The notes under the pieces were generated by a model. It ran no database searches. It saw nothing but the letters and a program-made list of their open reading frames with translations, and had not been told where the DNA came from. The translations under genes were made by a program, and so were the position numbers. A stretch of DNA of 64,000 nt from positions 130,680,036 through 130,744,035 of the forward strand of contig CM061921.1 in NCBI GenBank assembly GCA_031002005.1. The letters are read 5' to 3'. Source of the DNA: Vandiemenella viatica (lineage: Eukaryota; Arthropoda; Insecta; Orthoptera; Morabidae). Positions 12,570 through 24,547 of this stretch are shown piece by piece; the first letter of the stretch is position 1; the number at the start of each line of letters is the position of its first letter.

Positions 12570-13317
12570 AATGTATTATTAATCTTCACAAAAAATGACA
12601 TTATTAATTTTTAAATATCATACTGTTGAACACATAAGAGCTGGTGAGGTATTTCTGACATTCACATGTAAATGTAGCTCACAACTATCAATAGATGGGC
12701 ACTATATTAACTCACAATGAGTGATACATTTTTCCATGAATTTCACTGTCAGAATGAAAGATGGCTTACTAATTATTGGTGAAATGGTATCGGTGCTTTA
12801 TGTAGTAACTAGGCCATATCCAAAATAATTGATTTGATCAAAGTGGAAGATGCAAAAAGGAAGTAATGTATCACAAATATTTGCACTGCTGCAAGATGAA
12901 GATGATGTGCTGATGCTTAACTTCTCTCATCATGAATTTTCAGGAATAAGCTAAAAGCACAGATGTTAATCTTGAGGATAGTTAATTTGCAATATATGTG
13001 ATTAGGTTCACATGCAGCTTGGATCACTCTTTATGACATCAAGCTATGCCATGTTTAACAGTATTTCTCAGGATGTGGAACAGATTTTAAAAAATTCAGC
13101 TAGTGGATCCGATATTCGTTGCTAACCTAAAAACCTAAGAGCTGTTGCATCCTGGGCAACATGGTCTGTCCCATGTTCAATAAGGTGATTTTGAAAATTC
13201 ACGACTTCCTCTGTAGTGGTTTGAGAAAAAATGTGCAATGTCACAATGATTGGATTCACTCAAATATCATAAGAGCAGCATAATTTGTTAATTGCTGTTC
13301 AAATGCAGCACCCAAAA
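12570..13317. other. no gene seen
   Basis: AT-rich sequence between the mariner and the second RTE copy. I see no coding, RNA or repeat structure in it. Confidence 0.5.
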
Positions 13318-16300
13318 TTGTATTATTATTATTATTTTTTTTTGCTGTCGTCAGTCTTTAGACTGGTTTGATGCAATCCTCCATCCCTTCCTATCCTGTG
13401 CTAACCTCTTCATTTCTACATACCCCTTACAACCCACGTCCTCAATTATCTGCTTCATATATTCTAATCTCTGTCTCCTCTACAGTTCTTACCTTCGACT
13501 GTTCCCTCCACTAACAAATTAACCAATCCAGCATGTCTCAAAATATGACCTACCAGCCTGTCTCTTCTTCCTGTAAGCTTCTTCCATAAACTTCTTTTCT
13601 CACCCATCATTTCCAAAACTCGTTCATTTCTTACTTTGTCTGTCCACCTAATTTTCAGCATTCTTCTGTAGCACCACATTTCAAATGCTTCAAGTTTCTT
13701 TCTTTCCGGTATTCCTAAAGTCCATGTTTCGCTACCGTAAAGTGCTGTGCTCCACACATAGAGTTTTAAAAGTTCTTTCTAATTCCTAGATCAATATTTG
13801 AAACTAAAAGGTTTCTCTTTTTCATGAAGGCTCTTTTTGCTAGTGCTATTCTGCTTTTAACATCATTCCTGCTTCGGCCATCGGTTGTAATTTTGCTTCC
13901 CAAGTAACAGAACTCACTCACTTCTCCTATTGCATCGATCCTATTTTTATATTTAATCTAGTATTGGTATCATTTCTGCTACATTTCATCACTTTTTTTT
14001 ACTTTGATTTATATTCAGTCCAAAATCTTCCTTCAGTATTTTGTTCATGCCATTCAATAACTTCTCAATATCCTCAGCCCTCTCTGCTAAAGACAATGTC
14101 ATCAGCAAATCGTAGCATACTGATTTTTTCTCCCTGAAAACTTATGCCACATGGAAATTTTTCTTTGACTTTCTTCATTGCTTCTTCTACATACAAGTTG
14201 AATATTAACGGGGATAGACTACAACCTTGTCTCACACCCTTTTTAACTGATGCATGTCTCTCGTGATTCTCTATTTATTACAGCCACTTGATTCTTATAT
14301 AGTTTATAGAGTATTCTTCTATCTCGATACTTTAGACCTGACTTCTTTAAAATTTTGAACATCTTGTCCCACCTAACATTATCAAAAGCTTTTTCTAAAT
14401 CAACAAATGCCATAAAAGTATCTTTGTTTTTCTTGATCCGCCCTTCAAGTATTAATCTTAAAGACAGAATTGCTTCCCTTGTACCGCGATTTTTCCTAAA
14501 CCCAAACTGATCTTCACCTACTATCTCTTCTACTACCCTTTCCATCCTTCTGTATATTATTCTGGTCAGTAATTTTGAAGCATGTGATGTTAGACTAATG
14601 GTGCGATAATTCTCACATTTGTCGGCTTGTGCTTTCTTTGGAAGTGTGAAGATGATATTTTTATTAAAATCAGTTGGAATTTCTCCTGTTTCATAACTTT
14701 TTGATATCAGCTTGAATAATCTTTCGATTCCTTCCTCTCCTAGAGATTTAAGAAGTTCTGCAGGGATCTCATCAATTCCAACTGCCTTATTTGCTTTCAA
14801 GTCATTCAGAGCTTTATTAAATTCTGTCCTCAAAACAGGATCTCCTAAGTCATCAATGTCGACATCGCCTTCCTTTTCCAATACACTATTGTTCAAGTCG
14901 TCCCCACATACAGTTTCTCAATGTATTCCTTCCATCGGTTAGCTCTATCTTCTGAGCTTAAAAGAGGTTTCCCATCGGCAGCTTTAATGTTCATACCTCT
15001 TTTCTTCATTTCTCCAAAATTCTGTTTGATCTTTCTATATGCAACATCTACTTTTCCTACGACCATTTCCTTTTCTACTTCTTCACACTTTTCTTGTAGC
15101 CATTTTTCTTTTGCTATTTTGCATTTCCTATTTATTTGATTTCTAAATTGCCTGTACTGCTCTCTTCCTGCTTCATCCTGAGCATTTTTGTACCTTCTCC
15201 TCTGATCCATCAGCCAAAATTTCTTCTGTGATCCAAGGTTTTCGGGCAGCTTGTTCCCTAAAGCCTAATGTTTCTTTGCCAGCTTTCATTATTTCGGTCT
15301 TTAATGCATTCCATTCGTCCTCGGTTGAGCTCCTTTCACAGTTACTTCTTAGACCTAAGTCTACCATTTCTGCAAATTTTTCTCTGTGCTAGATTGTTTC
15401 AGTTTATTCACTTCCAGTCTGTTCTGCTTATGCTGCTTCCTTATTCGCTTGAATTTCAGCCTGCACTTCATTACTATCAAATTATGGTCCGAGTCTATGT
15501 CTGCTCCTGGGTACGCTTTACAGTCTAGAACTTGATTCCTGAATCTCTGTTTGACCATGATATAATCTAGCTGATATCTGCCTGTATCCCCAGGACGTTT
15601 CCAGGTGTATATTCTTCTTGCATGGTTCTTAAACAGTGTGTTCGCCACTACTAGCTTATATCTTTCACAAAATTCTAGCAACCTGCTTCCTCGCTCATTT
15701 CTTTCTCCTAGACCAAAACTTCCTACAGTATTCCCCTCTTTTCCTTCTCCCACTATTGCATTCCAATCACCCATGATTATTAGATTTTCCTCCCCTTTCA
15801 CATATTGGATTAATTCTTCAATTTCAGCGTATATTTTTTCTATTTCTTCGTCATCTTCCTGTGACGTTGGCATATATACTTGTACTAATGTGGTTGGGAC
15901 GGGCTTAGTTTCTAACCTCATCAAAATAATCCTGTCACTAAACTGTTCATAATAACTCACCCGTTTCCCTACTTTCTTGTTCATTACAAATCCTACACCA
16001 GTGACTCCATTGACAGCTTGTGTGCTAATTATCCTGTGTTCCCCAGACCAGAAATCCTGTGCGTCCTTCCATTTAATCTCACTAATCCCAACAACATCTA
16101 ACTTAAGTTGTTCCATCTCCCTTTTTAAGTTTTCTAACCTACCTGCCCTATTCAGACTTCTAACATTCCACGCTCCGACTCGTAGAATGTTTCTATCCAT
16201 TCTGATGACTCCTCCCTGAGCAGTCCCCACCCGGAGATCCGATTGGGGGACTATTTTACCTCCGGAATATTTTACCCAGGAAGAAGCCATCATGATATAT

Positions 16301-16640
16301 GTAATTTGAGAGGATTACATGTCCTCGGGATACCCTTTGGGTCTTTAATGCAGTGGTTTCCCGTTGCCTTCTGCATCCCCATGCCGTTGATCATTTCTGA
16401 TTCATCCGCCTTTAGGGGCCGTTTCCAACCCCAAGGGCAAGAGGGTGCCCTGAACCGCTCCCCGCTCTTCCGCCCTCCTTTCGGAGGCCGTTGGCAAGCA
16501 GTGGGTGACTCCTTATACCGGGAATCTTTCAGTCGCCAGAGCCTCGTCCGTGCAAACAGGGTGCACCACGTGAAGGAGAGGTTGACATTTGGTTGAAAAG
16601 ACTAGTTAGTCTCTCCCAAACCCTTACACCCCACTTGAGA
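13318..16640 (-). mobile_element. RTE-type non-LTR retrotransposon, copy 2 (inverted)
   Basis: This copy starts at its 3' end with an A-run and (AAT)n tail (13318-13343 as seen on the plus strand) and extends at least to 16575, probably near 16640. It therefore retains the 5' leader that is lost in the gap for copy 1. The leader, 16300-16590, is GC-rich and non-coding. Copies 1 and 2 form an inverted pair about 8 kb apart. I could not define a target duplication. Confidence 0.88.
13464..16293 (-). pseudogene. endonuclease-reverse transcriptase ORF of RTE copy 2
   Basis: The first 310 codons (16293-15361) are open and hold the complete endonuclease domain, including RVGAWNVRSL, MGDWNAIVGEG and DIDSDHNLIVMK. 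Breaks follow at about 15370 and 15215 (2-base loss next to the motif EEIL). The next open piece (14896-14243) carries RT motif A, FVDLEKAFDNVRWD. Later breaks at about 14270 and 14090 disrupt the region around motifs B and C. The C-terminal piece (13757-13464) reads YGSETWTLGIPERKK. Where copy 1 is damaged this copy is often intact, and the reverse also holds, so the two decayed independently after insertion. Confidence 0.88.
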
Positions 16641-17069
16641 TTAACAATATTAAATTCTTGTAAAAATAAGGCACCCATGTAAACTCCTTAAGAGGCTATA
16701 TAATGTAGCATCTTTGAAACCTTTACCTTAAATTAAATACGACAATTCGCTACGCTTACGTTTCCGTGTATTCTAACCTATAAACTGATTTTTTCATGAA
16801 TTTGTTAGCCTGCCTAAAGCCTTTTTCAAACTTCTTTTTTGCCGTAGGATATTTATTTGACGTTGGTGCCTCGTTTTTTAGAAAACTTTTCAAAGTACTA
16901 TTCCGCTAAATACATACAGGAATAGTAGTTTTCCCTTGTCGAATAATGGGGAAGCAAATGAGACTTCTGTCCGCGAATTGTGTAAATTATGTTCTGTACT
17001 ATAATTATTAAACTGTTTGTTGTAATTTTTAAAGCGGAACTTGAGGACTGTCCCAACTTTCTTCTATAC
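16641..17069. other. no gene seen
   Basis: AT-rich spacer with no supported coding, RNA or repeat feature. Confidence 0.45.
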
Positions 17070-17679
17070 CAGTGTTTCTCAACCTGTGGTTCGTGAAGAT
17101 AGTTCAGGTGGTCCACAGGCAGAATATTATAAATTTAGATACCATACTCGTACTTTATAAGGCTACAAGCGAGTATAAACTACAAGCCCGACTTTTAAAA
17201 AGCCACGAATGTTTAAAAGACTAGGCAAAAATATGGCATTTCCAGTATGTTCTTAGGACAGCATTGTTCCTACAATAGTCTATTCATTTCCAGTTGGCAT
17301 CAAAAAGAACGCTGTAACTGTAAGTATTAAGTAAATGACTGTTTTCTATGGATCTTGTAGTAGGTATGAGGGACCGTGGTACGTGGTATGGTCAGTAACA
17401 TGAGTGGTGAAGAAAAAAAAAAATTGTGTAAAGGTCTAGTGTCTTATTTTATTTTGCACACATAGATATGGGGTATAGTGTATCGTTCAGCCTATAGTAA
17501 AATTATTATTCATTTGGTTACTAAATATTAAGAGTATGGTCAGTATTTATTATTTCGCTTCCAGATACATAAACATTTGCTGTAGGAATTCAAAACATGT
17601 TTTTAGATTTTTTTATGTTAAGTCCCACGGCAAGGTCAAAAATTTGGGATTGCCTAGAAAGAAAAAAGGTATAAGGATT

Positions 17680-18790
17680 CTTAATCAGCAAAATTAAAAT
17701 GCTGTATGAAAGCAAAACTGGGAATAGGTAATGGAGAGAAGGCATGGAAACTAACAAAAGCTCTATTTTTTTTATTTTATTTTTTATCTGCTTAACGTCT
17801 CTCTAACAGCGAGGCCTTTAGAGACGGGAAAGGATGGGGGGCAAGGAATGGGAAGGAATTCGGCCATGGCCTTTTGAAGGAAGCATCCCGGCATTTGCCT
17901 GGAGTGATTTGGGAAACCATGGAAAACCCAAATCTGGATGCCCGGACGGGCATTCGAACCGCCGTCCTCCCGAATGCGAGGCCAGAACGCTAGCCGTTAC
18001 ACCACCACGCTCGGTCCCATAAAAGCTCTAGTCTTTGCAGATGATGTCATGGTTCAGGGTGAAAGTGCAGAAGAGGTGCAGGAGAAGTTGGAGGCTTGGA
18101 ACAAGCTGTTTGAGGAGGATGGGCTGAAATCAGCCAGAGTAAGACAGGGAACATGGCAACAGGTACATGGACTTCTAATGTGACTATTTACCTAAACAAT
18201 CAACAACTCCAAAATGATGACCAATTCAAATATCTTGGTAATACTCTGAATAAAGACAACACCAGTAAATGCGAGATTACAAACAGAAACAATAATGCAG
18301 AAGTATTTTATAACCAGGTAAGAACTCTATTGTGGGACAACAAAGTGCCCAGAACATACACTATTCAAAACCTATCCCCATATTGACTTACGCGCTAGAA
18401 ACATGTACCAGAAGAGACAATAGCAGACTTCAAGCCTCTGAAATGAATTTCGTGCGCACCATGCTTCAGAGGACACGAAAGGACAAAGTAAGGAATGAAA
18501 TCAATCGTGGAGAAGCCGGTATAAACATCAGTGTGGCAAAATCCTTACAGCGTACCCGCCTGAGGTGGTATGGACATGTTCAAAGGATGGAGGAAGAAAT
18601 AAAACCAAAAGCATACTTTAATATGAACGTCACAGGGAAAAGCGCGTATGGCAAGGCCAAAAGGAAAGGACAGACCAAATCAAGAAGGATCTGGAAGACC
18701 TAGGGCTTGATTGGAGGACTATTCATGAACATCAGCTATTCGATGACAGGAAGAAGTGGAAAGTGCTTGTGACCAGAACCAGAGAGGCTG
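17680..18790 (+). pseudogene. non-LTR reverse transcriptase, C-terminal part, split by a SINE
   Basis: From about 17740 the frame reads EKAWKLTKA and, after removal of the SINE, continues in frame into LVFADDVMVQ (motif C) at 18030. It then carries a thumb region with FKYLGNTLN (about 18228), a connection region with ILTYALETCTRRDNSRLQAS (18376-18440) and an arginine-rich tail containing LRWYGHVQRMEEE and KGQTKSRRIWK. The clade is uncertain. Frameshifts occur near 18150 and 18380. Everything upstream of motif C is missing or unrecognisable. Confidence 0.72.
17766..18020 (-). mobile_element. SINE family 1 copy, inserted in an RT gene
   Basis: On the minus strand the tRNA-like head starts near GAGCGTGGTGGTGTAACGG (A-box region) and carries GCGGTTCGAATGCCC (B-box). 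It is followed by the family body (ATCCAGATTTGGGTTTTCC) and a T-rich/A-rich tail. A perfect 10-bp target duplication, AAAAGCTCTA, lies at 17756-17765 and 18021-18030. Sixteen copies of this family occur in the window. They are pol III-type retroposons that depend on a LINE partner. Confidence 0.9.
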
Positions 18791-18953
18791 GAGCTGGAGA
18801 ATGATGATCATGATGAATGGTACAATAAAGTATGGCCCGGACGTTAATAATACATACATGGATAAAAAAAATAGGCCCTTGGAAGTTAGTGGTCTGCAGC
18901 ATTATTTTTTACAATTAACTGGTTCTCTGATTGAAAAAGGATGAGAAACGCTG

Positions 18954-19348
18954 ATCAGGACGATTACGTTAGGCCCGAGATTTGAAGCTGGCCTTGTTGC
19001 TCTCCCCAAGTCCAGTCAAGCAGCTCTTTAAGGAACATGGCAACACGTGGTTCTCCATGAAATACAAGAATGGAACTGTCAAACTCTACCCACCTACGTT
19101 TTCTATTCACCAGTCTCACGAATGCCTGAGCTAATTGGCAAATCGTATGAGTGTTTCGCAGCTCAATACTCGTCTTACAATAAGCTCTAACAAATTTTCA
19201 AGCTCATCTGTCATCTGTTCAAAGCGGTACACACAGATTCAAGTAGAGGTAAAATTATGCACATTTAAATTTAATTTGTGGGTCAAGCTGCTGAAATGAG
19301 TCTATTGCTTTAAAAAGTATGTGCATACAGCATATGTTGTATATTACT
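18954..19348. other. no gene seen
   Basis: Mixed-composition spacer with no convincing frame on either strand. Confidence 0.45.
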
Positions 19349-19835
19349 ACCGATCGTGGTGAATGAGTGGATAATGCTCTGCCTTGGCTTGCATTCGGGA
19401 GGACGCGGGTTCGAATCCCCGTCCGGGCATCCATATTTGGGTTTTCCATGTTTTTCCCAAATCACTCCAGGCGAATGCCCGGATGCTTCCTTCAAAAGGC
19501 CATGGCCGAGTTCCTTCCCGTTCCTTGCCCCCGTCCTTTCCCGTCTCTATTTCTTTTTTTTGTTTTTTTTTTGTTTTACTTATGGCTTTACGCCTCGTCG
19601 ACGGTAAAGGTCATTAGCGGCGGGATGGGACTGGGGACAAGGAACGGAAAGGAATTCGGCCTTGGCCTTTTGAAGGTCCCGGCATTCGCCAGGAGTGATT
19701 TGGGGAAACCATGGAAAACCCAAATCTGGATGCCTGGACGGGGATTGGAACCCGCGTCCTCCCGAATGCGAGGCCAGAGCATTAACCGTTCACCCACCAC
19801 ACTCGGTCCCGTCTCTAATAACCTTGGCGTCGACG
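19349..19835 (+). mobile_element. SINE family 1 copy, split by another SINE
   Basis: The head (19349-19429) carries CGCGGGTTCGAATCCCCGTC, a perfect B-box context, and the body runs to TCCCGTCTCTA at 19549. The 3' part resumes at 19807 with the same 11 bases and continues TAACCTTGGCGTCGACG. The interruption is the opposite-strand SINE at 19550-19806. Confidence 0.88.
19550..19806 (-). mobile_element. SINE family 1 copy nested in another copy
   Basis: A complete minus-strand copy has its A-rich tail at the left (seen as T-runs at 19550-19578) and its tRNA-like head at the right, ending CACTCGG. The 11-bp target duplication TCCCGTCTCTA (19539-19549 and 19807-19817) comes from the older SINE. 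The newer copy uses the CGTCGACG-type 3' region seen in several other copies. Confidence 0.9.
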
Positions 19836-20119
19836 TGTGTTACTACATTCAAATCGCTTGCGTATTAATGATGTAAATCATGATTGTTACTATTAACATC
19901 TTCGTGTTTCTATACAGTTTGCTGTTTCTGATAACAGAGATCAGTAGACGTATTGCCGAGGAGGAAAACAAAACAGCTAGTTGGCAGTCTTTTCTTCGTT
20001 AAATGAAAATATCAACTAGATTTATGGTCTGAAATTTGAAATGCTAGGCAAACCATGAGTTTCATTTGCAAGAAAAAGGAAGTATTTGAAAAAGCTTTGA
20101 ATGAATCTTTTAGAACGTA

Positions 20120-20291
20120 TGTAAAGGACAAGGAATTCGACCTTGGCCTTTCAAAGGACCTGCCCGGCATTCGCCCAGAGTGGTTTAGGGAAACCATGGA
20201 AAACCCAAATCTGGAAGATCGGACGGGGATTCGAAACCACATTTTCCAGAATCTGAGGCCAGAACATTATCGCTCACCCACCACACTCGGT
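20120..20291 (-). mobile_element. SINE family 1 copy, diverged
   Basis: The minus-strand head and body are recognisable (CGAATCCCCGTCC followed by the GGTTTTCCATGG body), with several mismatches in the B-box side. The 3' end is lost at about 20120. No target duplication is clear. Confidence 0.75.
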
Positions 20292-20299
20292 GTGAGGTA

Positions 20300-20870
20300 A
20301 AAAGACTGCTCAAAAAGCAGGTATAAGATTATTGAAAGCTGCGACAAGGCAAACATCCATTAAAAATTTACTCACCATGCTGTACCGCTGTTCGCTAGAA
20401 ACAGACTCTGCAGGTATCGTAAAGCAAATATTCTGAAATGGGCAAAGCACCGGGCCGCACGGTATTCCAGTAAGTGTGCTTCTAGAGTATGGAAAGATAT
20501 TGGACACTTTCTGACTGAAACACCGTAAATTGTTGACGAGGAAAGGGTACCTTCCAACTGGAAAATTGTACATGTTATTTCTATTTTGAAGATATGAGAT
20601 TGAAGAGACCAACCAACTACTATAATATCTGTCTGTGTCTGCAGTGGAATTTGTAAACATGTGTTGAACATTATGAAATTTTTAGATGACAGAAAATTAA
20701 TTATACCGAACCAACACGGATTCCGTCTGAATTGATAGTGTGAAACGCAGCTACGTTAATTTATCATGACATGATGAAAGTTATTGACGAATGGTGGAAA
20801 GCTGATGAATTTGTTTGGATTTCCAGAAAACTTTCGATAGGATTGGTACGTGGATATCATAGTAGAAAAA
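20300..20870 (+). pseudogene. non-LTR reverse transcriptase fragment
   Basis: Scattered plus-strand segments match the finger region of a CR1/Jockey-type RT: VPSNWKIVHVISILK (about 20548), MKFLDDRKLIIPNQHGFR (about 20670-20730) and a degraded motif A region near 20810 (DFQKTFDRIG). Stops and frameshifts separate them. The piece ends near the hAT element that begins at 20934. Confidence 0.6.
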
Positions 20871-20933
20871 ATGAGTTTAATTTGTGATTAACAAACTGTG
20901 TGTTGAAATCTTAGGTTGTTCCAAATCTCACCA

Positions 20934-21748
20934 CAGTGCCTATGGAGTGGGAACGTGACCATTTACATTTTACATTTCGTCAGAGTGGGACGCCTAAGGA
21001 ATTTTTTTTAAAAAAAGTTGTTTTTAGTAGTTTACTAGGTTTTATTCACAAAAAAAGAACACTTATAATACTTATAAAGTATTACATGTTAGCTGAGTTA
21101 CTTAGCCTTAGTTTCTATCGTCTAACGTCTAACTGGGCAGTTTTTTTTTGTATTTATCGGCAGAACAAATCAGTTTTAAAATATCGGGTCTAGTATCAAG
21201 TAGGAAAAGAGCTCATTACGTGATTTGTTGATATTAGTCTTGTTAATCAAAATAGCTTTCAATATTGTGACACTTAATTGTGTTTTGTCACTTGTCCATA
21301 TTTTATTTATTAGAAAAAAACTCTTTCAACAGATGCATTACTTCCATGCAAGCACTTAATGTACTCAATAGTAATACGAAAGTTCGTACAGCTGAGAGTG
21401 TTAACACGAAAGTGTTGAAATAATTGCACCCAACGGTCTTCAGCAGCAATATTCTCAGCGTTCCAGCTAGTGATTTTTTTATCTGTGAAGTAGCTGTAAA
21501 TAAGCGAAAACTCGTTGAACATTTCCATATCTTGGCTGCTACTAATAAATCATTGTGTGATCAGCAATTGTCCATGCGTCGACTCAACCGCCGCGTTGCA
21601 AAAACTGCGTCTTCTGTTTTAGATCTTAATAGACAGATATATTAAAGTCGTTTTTTTTTGCGAAACAGGACATTTTTACTTCCGCTGGGTACAGCGGGAC
21701 AAAATGCCTGAAAGCGGGACGTATGGTCACGTTAGGCATACCGCACTG
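20934..21748 (-). mobile_element. hAT-type DNA transposon, internally deleted
   Basis: The ends begin CAGTGCCTATGG (left) and, reverse-complemented, CAGTGCGGTATGCC (right), and both continue to a shared AACGTGACCAT. The minus strand at 21640-21310 encodes a C-terminal fragment ending IKCLHGSNASVERVFF, the conserved dimerisation segment of hAT transposases. At 815 bp it is far shorter than an autonomous element. I see no matching 8-bp target duplication. Confidence 0.7.
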
Positions 21749-22776
21749 TTCATTTTTTCTTTGGGTGAGGACATAAATATACCACCATGGAATAGTAGGA
21801 CTGATTCAGCCGGCACAGGGTTCGATCCTATCCCTTCCTTCATTCCTCGTCCATAAGACGAATAACATATAACACTTGACACACATACCCATCACAACTA
21901 TCTACCTGCCCAAAAAAAATTACTAATAACCTTATTCATAATAGAGAACGCAACGGGAAACCATTTCCGTCAAAACATTCCCGTGTAGTTGGTTATCGTT
22001 GGGAACACGGCAATCACTCAGGACTAGCAAACTGGGCATGGCACTCATTTTGTGTTGTTCAACAGTCATTCGATTTGAGACTCAGCATCGATTGGTAGCC
22101 ATTTCGGACGTTCATATTCAGGGAACAATTCCATATCTCTTCAAAAAAAATCATACTCCGTCACTGTAACTGCAGGCGGTATAGAGAGGGTAACGGAAAT
22201 TTCTAGGGCCCGTCAGTCAATAGATTGCAAGTCATTCCTCGTTTGCACTATTTGCCTGCGAGAAAAGATATCCGATAAAATTAACATTTTGTGAAGCGCT
22301 TAACACTTGAAACTTACTTTGGATAGCAGATAGCGAGTCATCGCGCCAGCACAAAATACTTCCACTCCCATGAATTATCTTCCGGGAGCGATAATGGACC
22401 GTGGGGAACAAAGATACAACGAAATGCAATCACACCGCCTGAAATGTAGCTTGTATCAATGTTTGACTTTTCTAACAATACCGGCAGTTTCACACACTGA
22501 TAAGCAATGAACTCAAAACGCGCCTCTTTAAATGTCTACAGACCGCCATACGATTTCAAACCTAACGTCAAGTGTCGTACTTTGGGGAGAAATGTTCGCT
22601 CGCTTTTGCGTTTTCGCTCCCCACTTTGTATAGTCGAGGTGCTGAGGCAACGTCATTATACCTTGTTCACTCTGAACTGGCGGCTCGAGGTCAGAGGAGT
22701 GAGGATAGAGCAGAGTGACCTTGAGCCGCTACTGTAAACTGAACGCAATATAGTCTGCTTGTTCCGTGTAGAGGAA

Positions 22777-22779
<3 letters not shown>
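21749..22779. other. no gene seen
   Basis: Short frames only. The right third (22500-22740) is richer in CpG, and the frame at 22507-22737 (76 codons) has no recognisable features. A lone GGTTCGATCC at about 21820 resembles a B-box, but no A-box was found upstream. Confidence 0.45.
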
Positions 22780-22813
<34 letters not shown>

Positions 22814-23041
22814 GTTTAATGTCCCTTTTTAACGACGTGGTCTTCAGAGACGGGAAAGGATGGGGGCAAGGAATGGGAAGGAATTCGGCCATGGCCTTTT
22901 GAAGGAAGCATCCCGGCATTCACCTGGAGTGATTTGGGGAAACCATGGAAAACCCAAATCTGGATGCCCGGACGGGGATTCGAACCACCGTCCTCCCGAA
23001 TGCGAGGCCAGAACGCTATCCGTTACACCACCACGCTCGGT
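22780..23041 (-). mobile_element. SINE family 1 copy with 11-bp target duplication
   Basis: This is a full-length minus-strand copy with a roughly 28-base A-tail (seen as T), a 3' segment TTTAACGACGTGGTCTTCAG and an intact head. The perfect target duplication TAGAGGAAGGA lies at 22769-22779 and 23042-23052. The long uninterrupted tail suggests a recent insertion. Confidence 0.93.
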
Positions 23042-23899
23042 TAGAGGAAGGAGACAATCTCGCTGTCATGCCTGTACTATTTGAGAAGTGCTCAGTCGTA
23101 GATTTTTCTGAGCACTACTCAGTGTTTAAATCTGCGCTATTATAAAACTGTGTCTGTAAGTTCAAGACATTTTAGAAAAAACGATTGGGCTTTACTAGCT
23201 GACACCAAAAAGTATTAACAGAGTTTGATGGGATTTTTTAAGTTTGAAAGTTTAGTATCTGATTTAAAATCTGAGAAAGAGACCTACATCATCATGCTAT
23301 CTTATCTGGGAACGCATCAAGTAATTAAAATATTAACAAAATACATATTCAGTTTTCACTAGTAGTGCGAATTTTCAGAAAATAACAGGCTTCTGACGTA
23401 TGGCTATACTATTATAGGTCTATAAGTGGTCTGTGTCTGTCTGTCCCTTTGACCAGGCATCATTCAAAAGCTACCGAACAAATCTGGACAGGGTTTTCAT
23501 AGTTGTGCAGCTTATTATCTAGCTAAAATTTTAATATTTCATAACTTTAAATTACCCGGAAACGGAGCAAGAAATGGGAAATACATTCCTGCCGAGAATA
23601 GATAGGCGCCACAGATCACACTGCATCTCAGATGAACACTCCTTTACTACACACCAACCAAAGATCACGCTTCAATCCAGATAATCATTCAAACCTTCTA
23701 ATTCTGTTTTCTGAAATATAGTACGTTAGAATAAACGGAAAACCACTCTATCAGGGCCACATTTAAGCACAGGCTACCTAGGCTGTAGCCTAGGGGTCCG
23801 CACCACACGCTATAGTAGGGGAAAAAAAGAAAGGTCGCCCATAAATTGTTACGCCACTGTCGACAAGGTCCCGGACGCACCACATGTATAGCTTAAAGA
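23042..23899. other. no gene seen
   Basis: Mostly AT-rich. Around 23415-23520 the text (GTCTGTGTCTGTCTGTCC and following) resembles the terminal region of non-autonomous DNA elements, but I cannot place it in a family. Confidence 0.4.
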
Positions 23900-24165
23900 A
23901 ACTTAGTCCACAACCCGAAGGTTGGCTGGATCCTCCAGAGGGAGGCATCCTAAGCCATTGTGTCAGAGGTAGGATGGCCACTTCCTTTCCTCTGGGAACT
24001 AGAGTTTAACTTGGAATGCGAACCATGGAATGACCTGGCGTAGCTCACATGATCAAACACAACTCTTAAAAATTCCTGTGCCTACCGGTATTCGAACACG
24101 GGACTGGAACAGCAAACTTCAGGAAAGAAAACGCCTTACTACCAGATCACTCATGTGTAGCTTAG
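23900..24165 (-). mobile_element. tRNA-like SINE of a third type (tentative)
   Basis: On the minus strand a segment at about 24155-24060 begins GAGTGATCTGGTAGTAAGGCG (A-box-like) and continues to GTGTTCGAATACC (B-box-like), followed by a body reaching to about 23900. It differs from the two main SINE families. Only one copy is visible, so the boundaries and even the class are uncertain. Confidence 0.4.
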
Positions 24166-24547
24166 ATAACCAAAACGCCTAAATGAGGCCCTGCACCAAT
24201 AAGCGTAACAAAATTATGGAATTTTATTTACGGTAAATGTTTCAAGGATACTACCTTACAAACGTTTCTGCAAAAACAAAAAGCGAACGTTTTACTATCC
24301 ACACATAGGTCCGCGCGAGCGAAGCAGAGGGAAAATACTTATTTCTAAAAGAAGCAAAGTCAACACAGTTTCGTTTGAAAGTGTTCGGCTTTTCCCACGT
24401 TATACCTCATTTTCTTTAGCTTGTAACTTCCTTCATATCTACAACAGTCACTCCAGCTGACAGTTTTGTTTCAGACTGCGGCTGTGCTGGGAGCGCGGGT
24501 TGGCTCGGCGACAGGAGAGCGTGTGGATGCCTCGGGCAGCTGAGTGC

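Larger units (their letters stand above)
17070..18953. mobile_element. possible hAT-like element by its ends
   Basis: The left end reads CAGTGTTTCTCAACC. The right end, reverse-complemented, reads CAGCGTTTCTCATCC, and the interior near the right end (GGTCTGCAGCATT and a segment GATTGAAAAAGG) is of the kind found in hAT MITEs. No clear 8-bp target duplication flanks it (TTCTATAC against ATCAGGAC). It would contain the LINE and SINE described below. The assignment rests on the ends only. Confidence 0.35.

Noticed and set aside
15605..16219. Plus-strand frames across RTE copy 2 (and minus-strand frames across copy 1)
   Set aside because: They are antisense shadows of the endonuclease ORF and occur identically in both copies.
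19349..19430. tRNA gene calls in the SINE heads
   Set aside because: The heads keep A- and B-box text but are fused to the SINE body, have tails and target duplications, and lack a proper acceptor stem.
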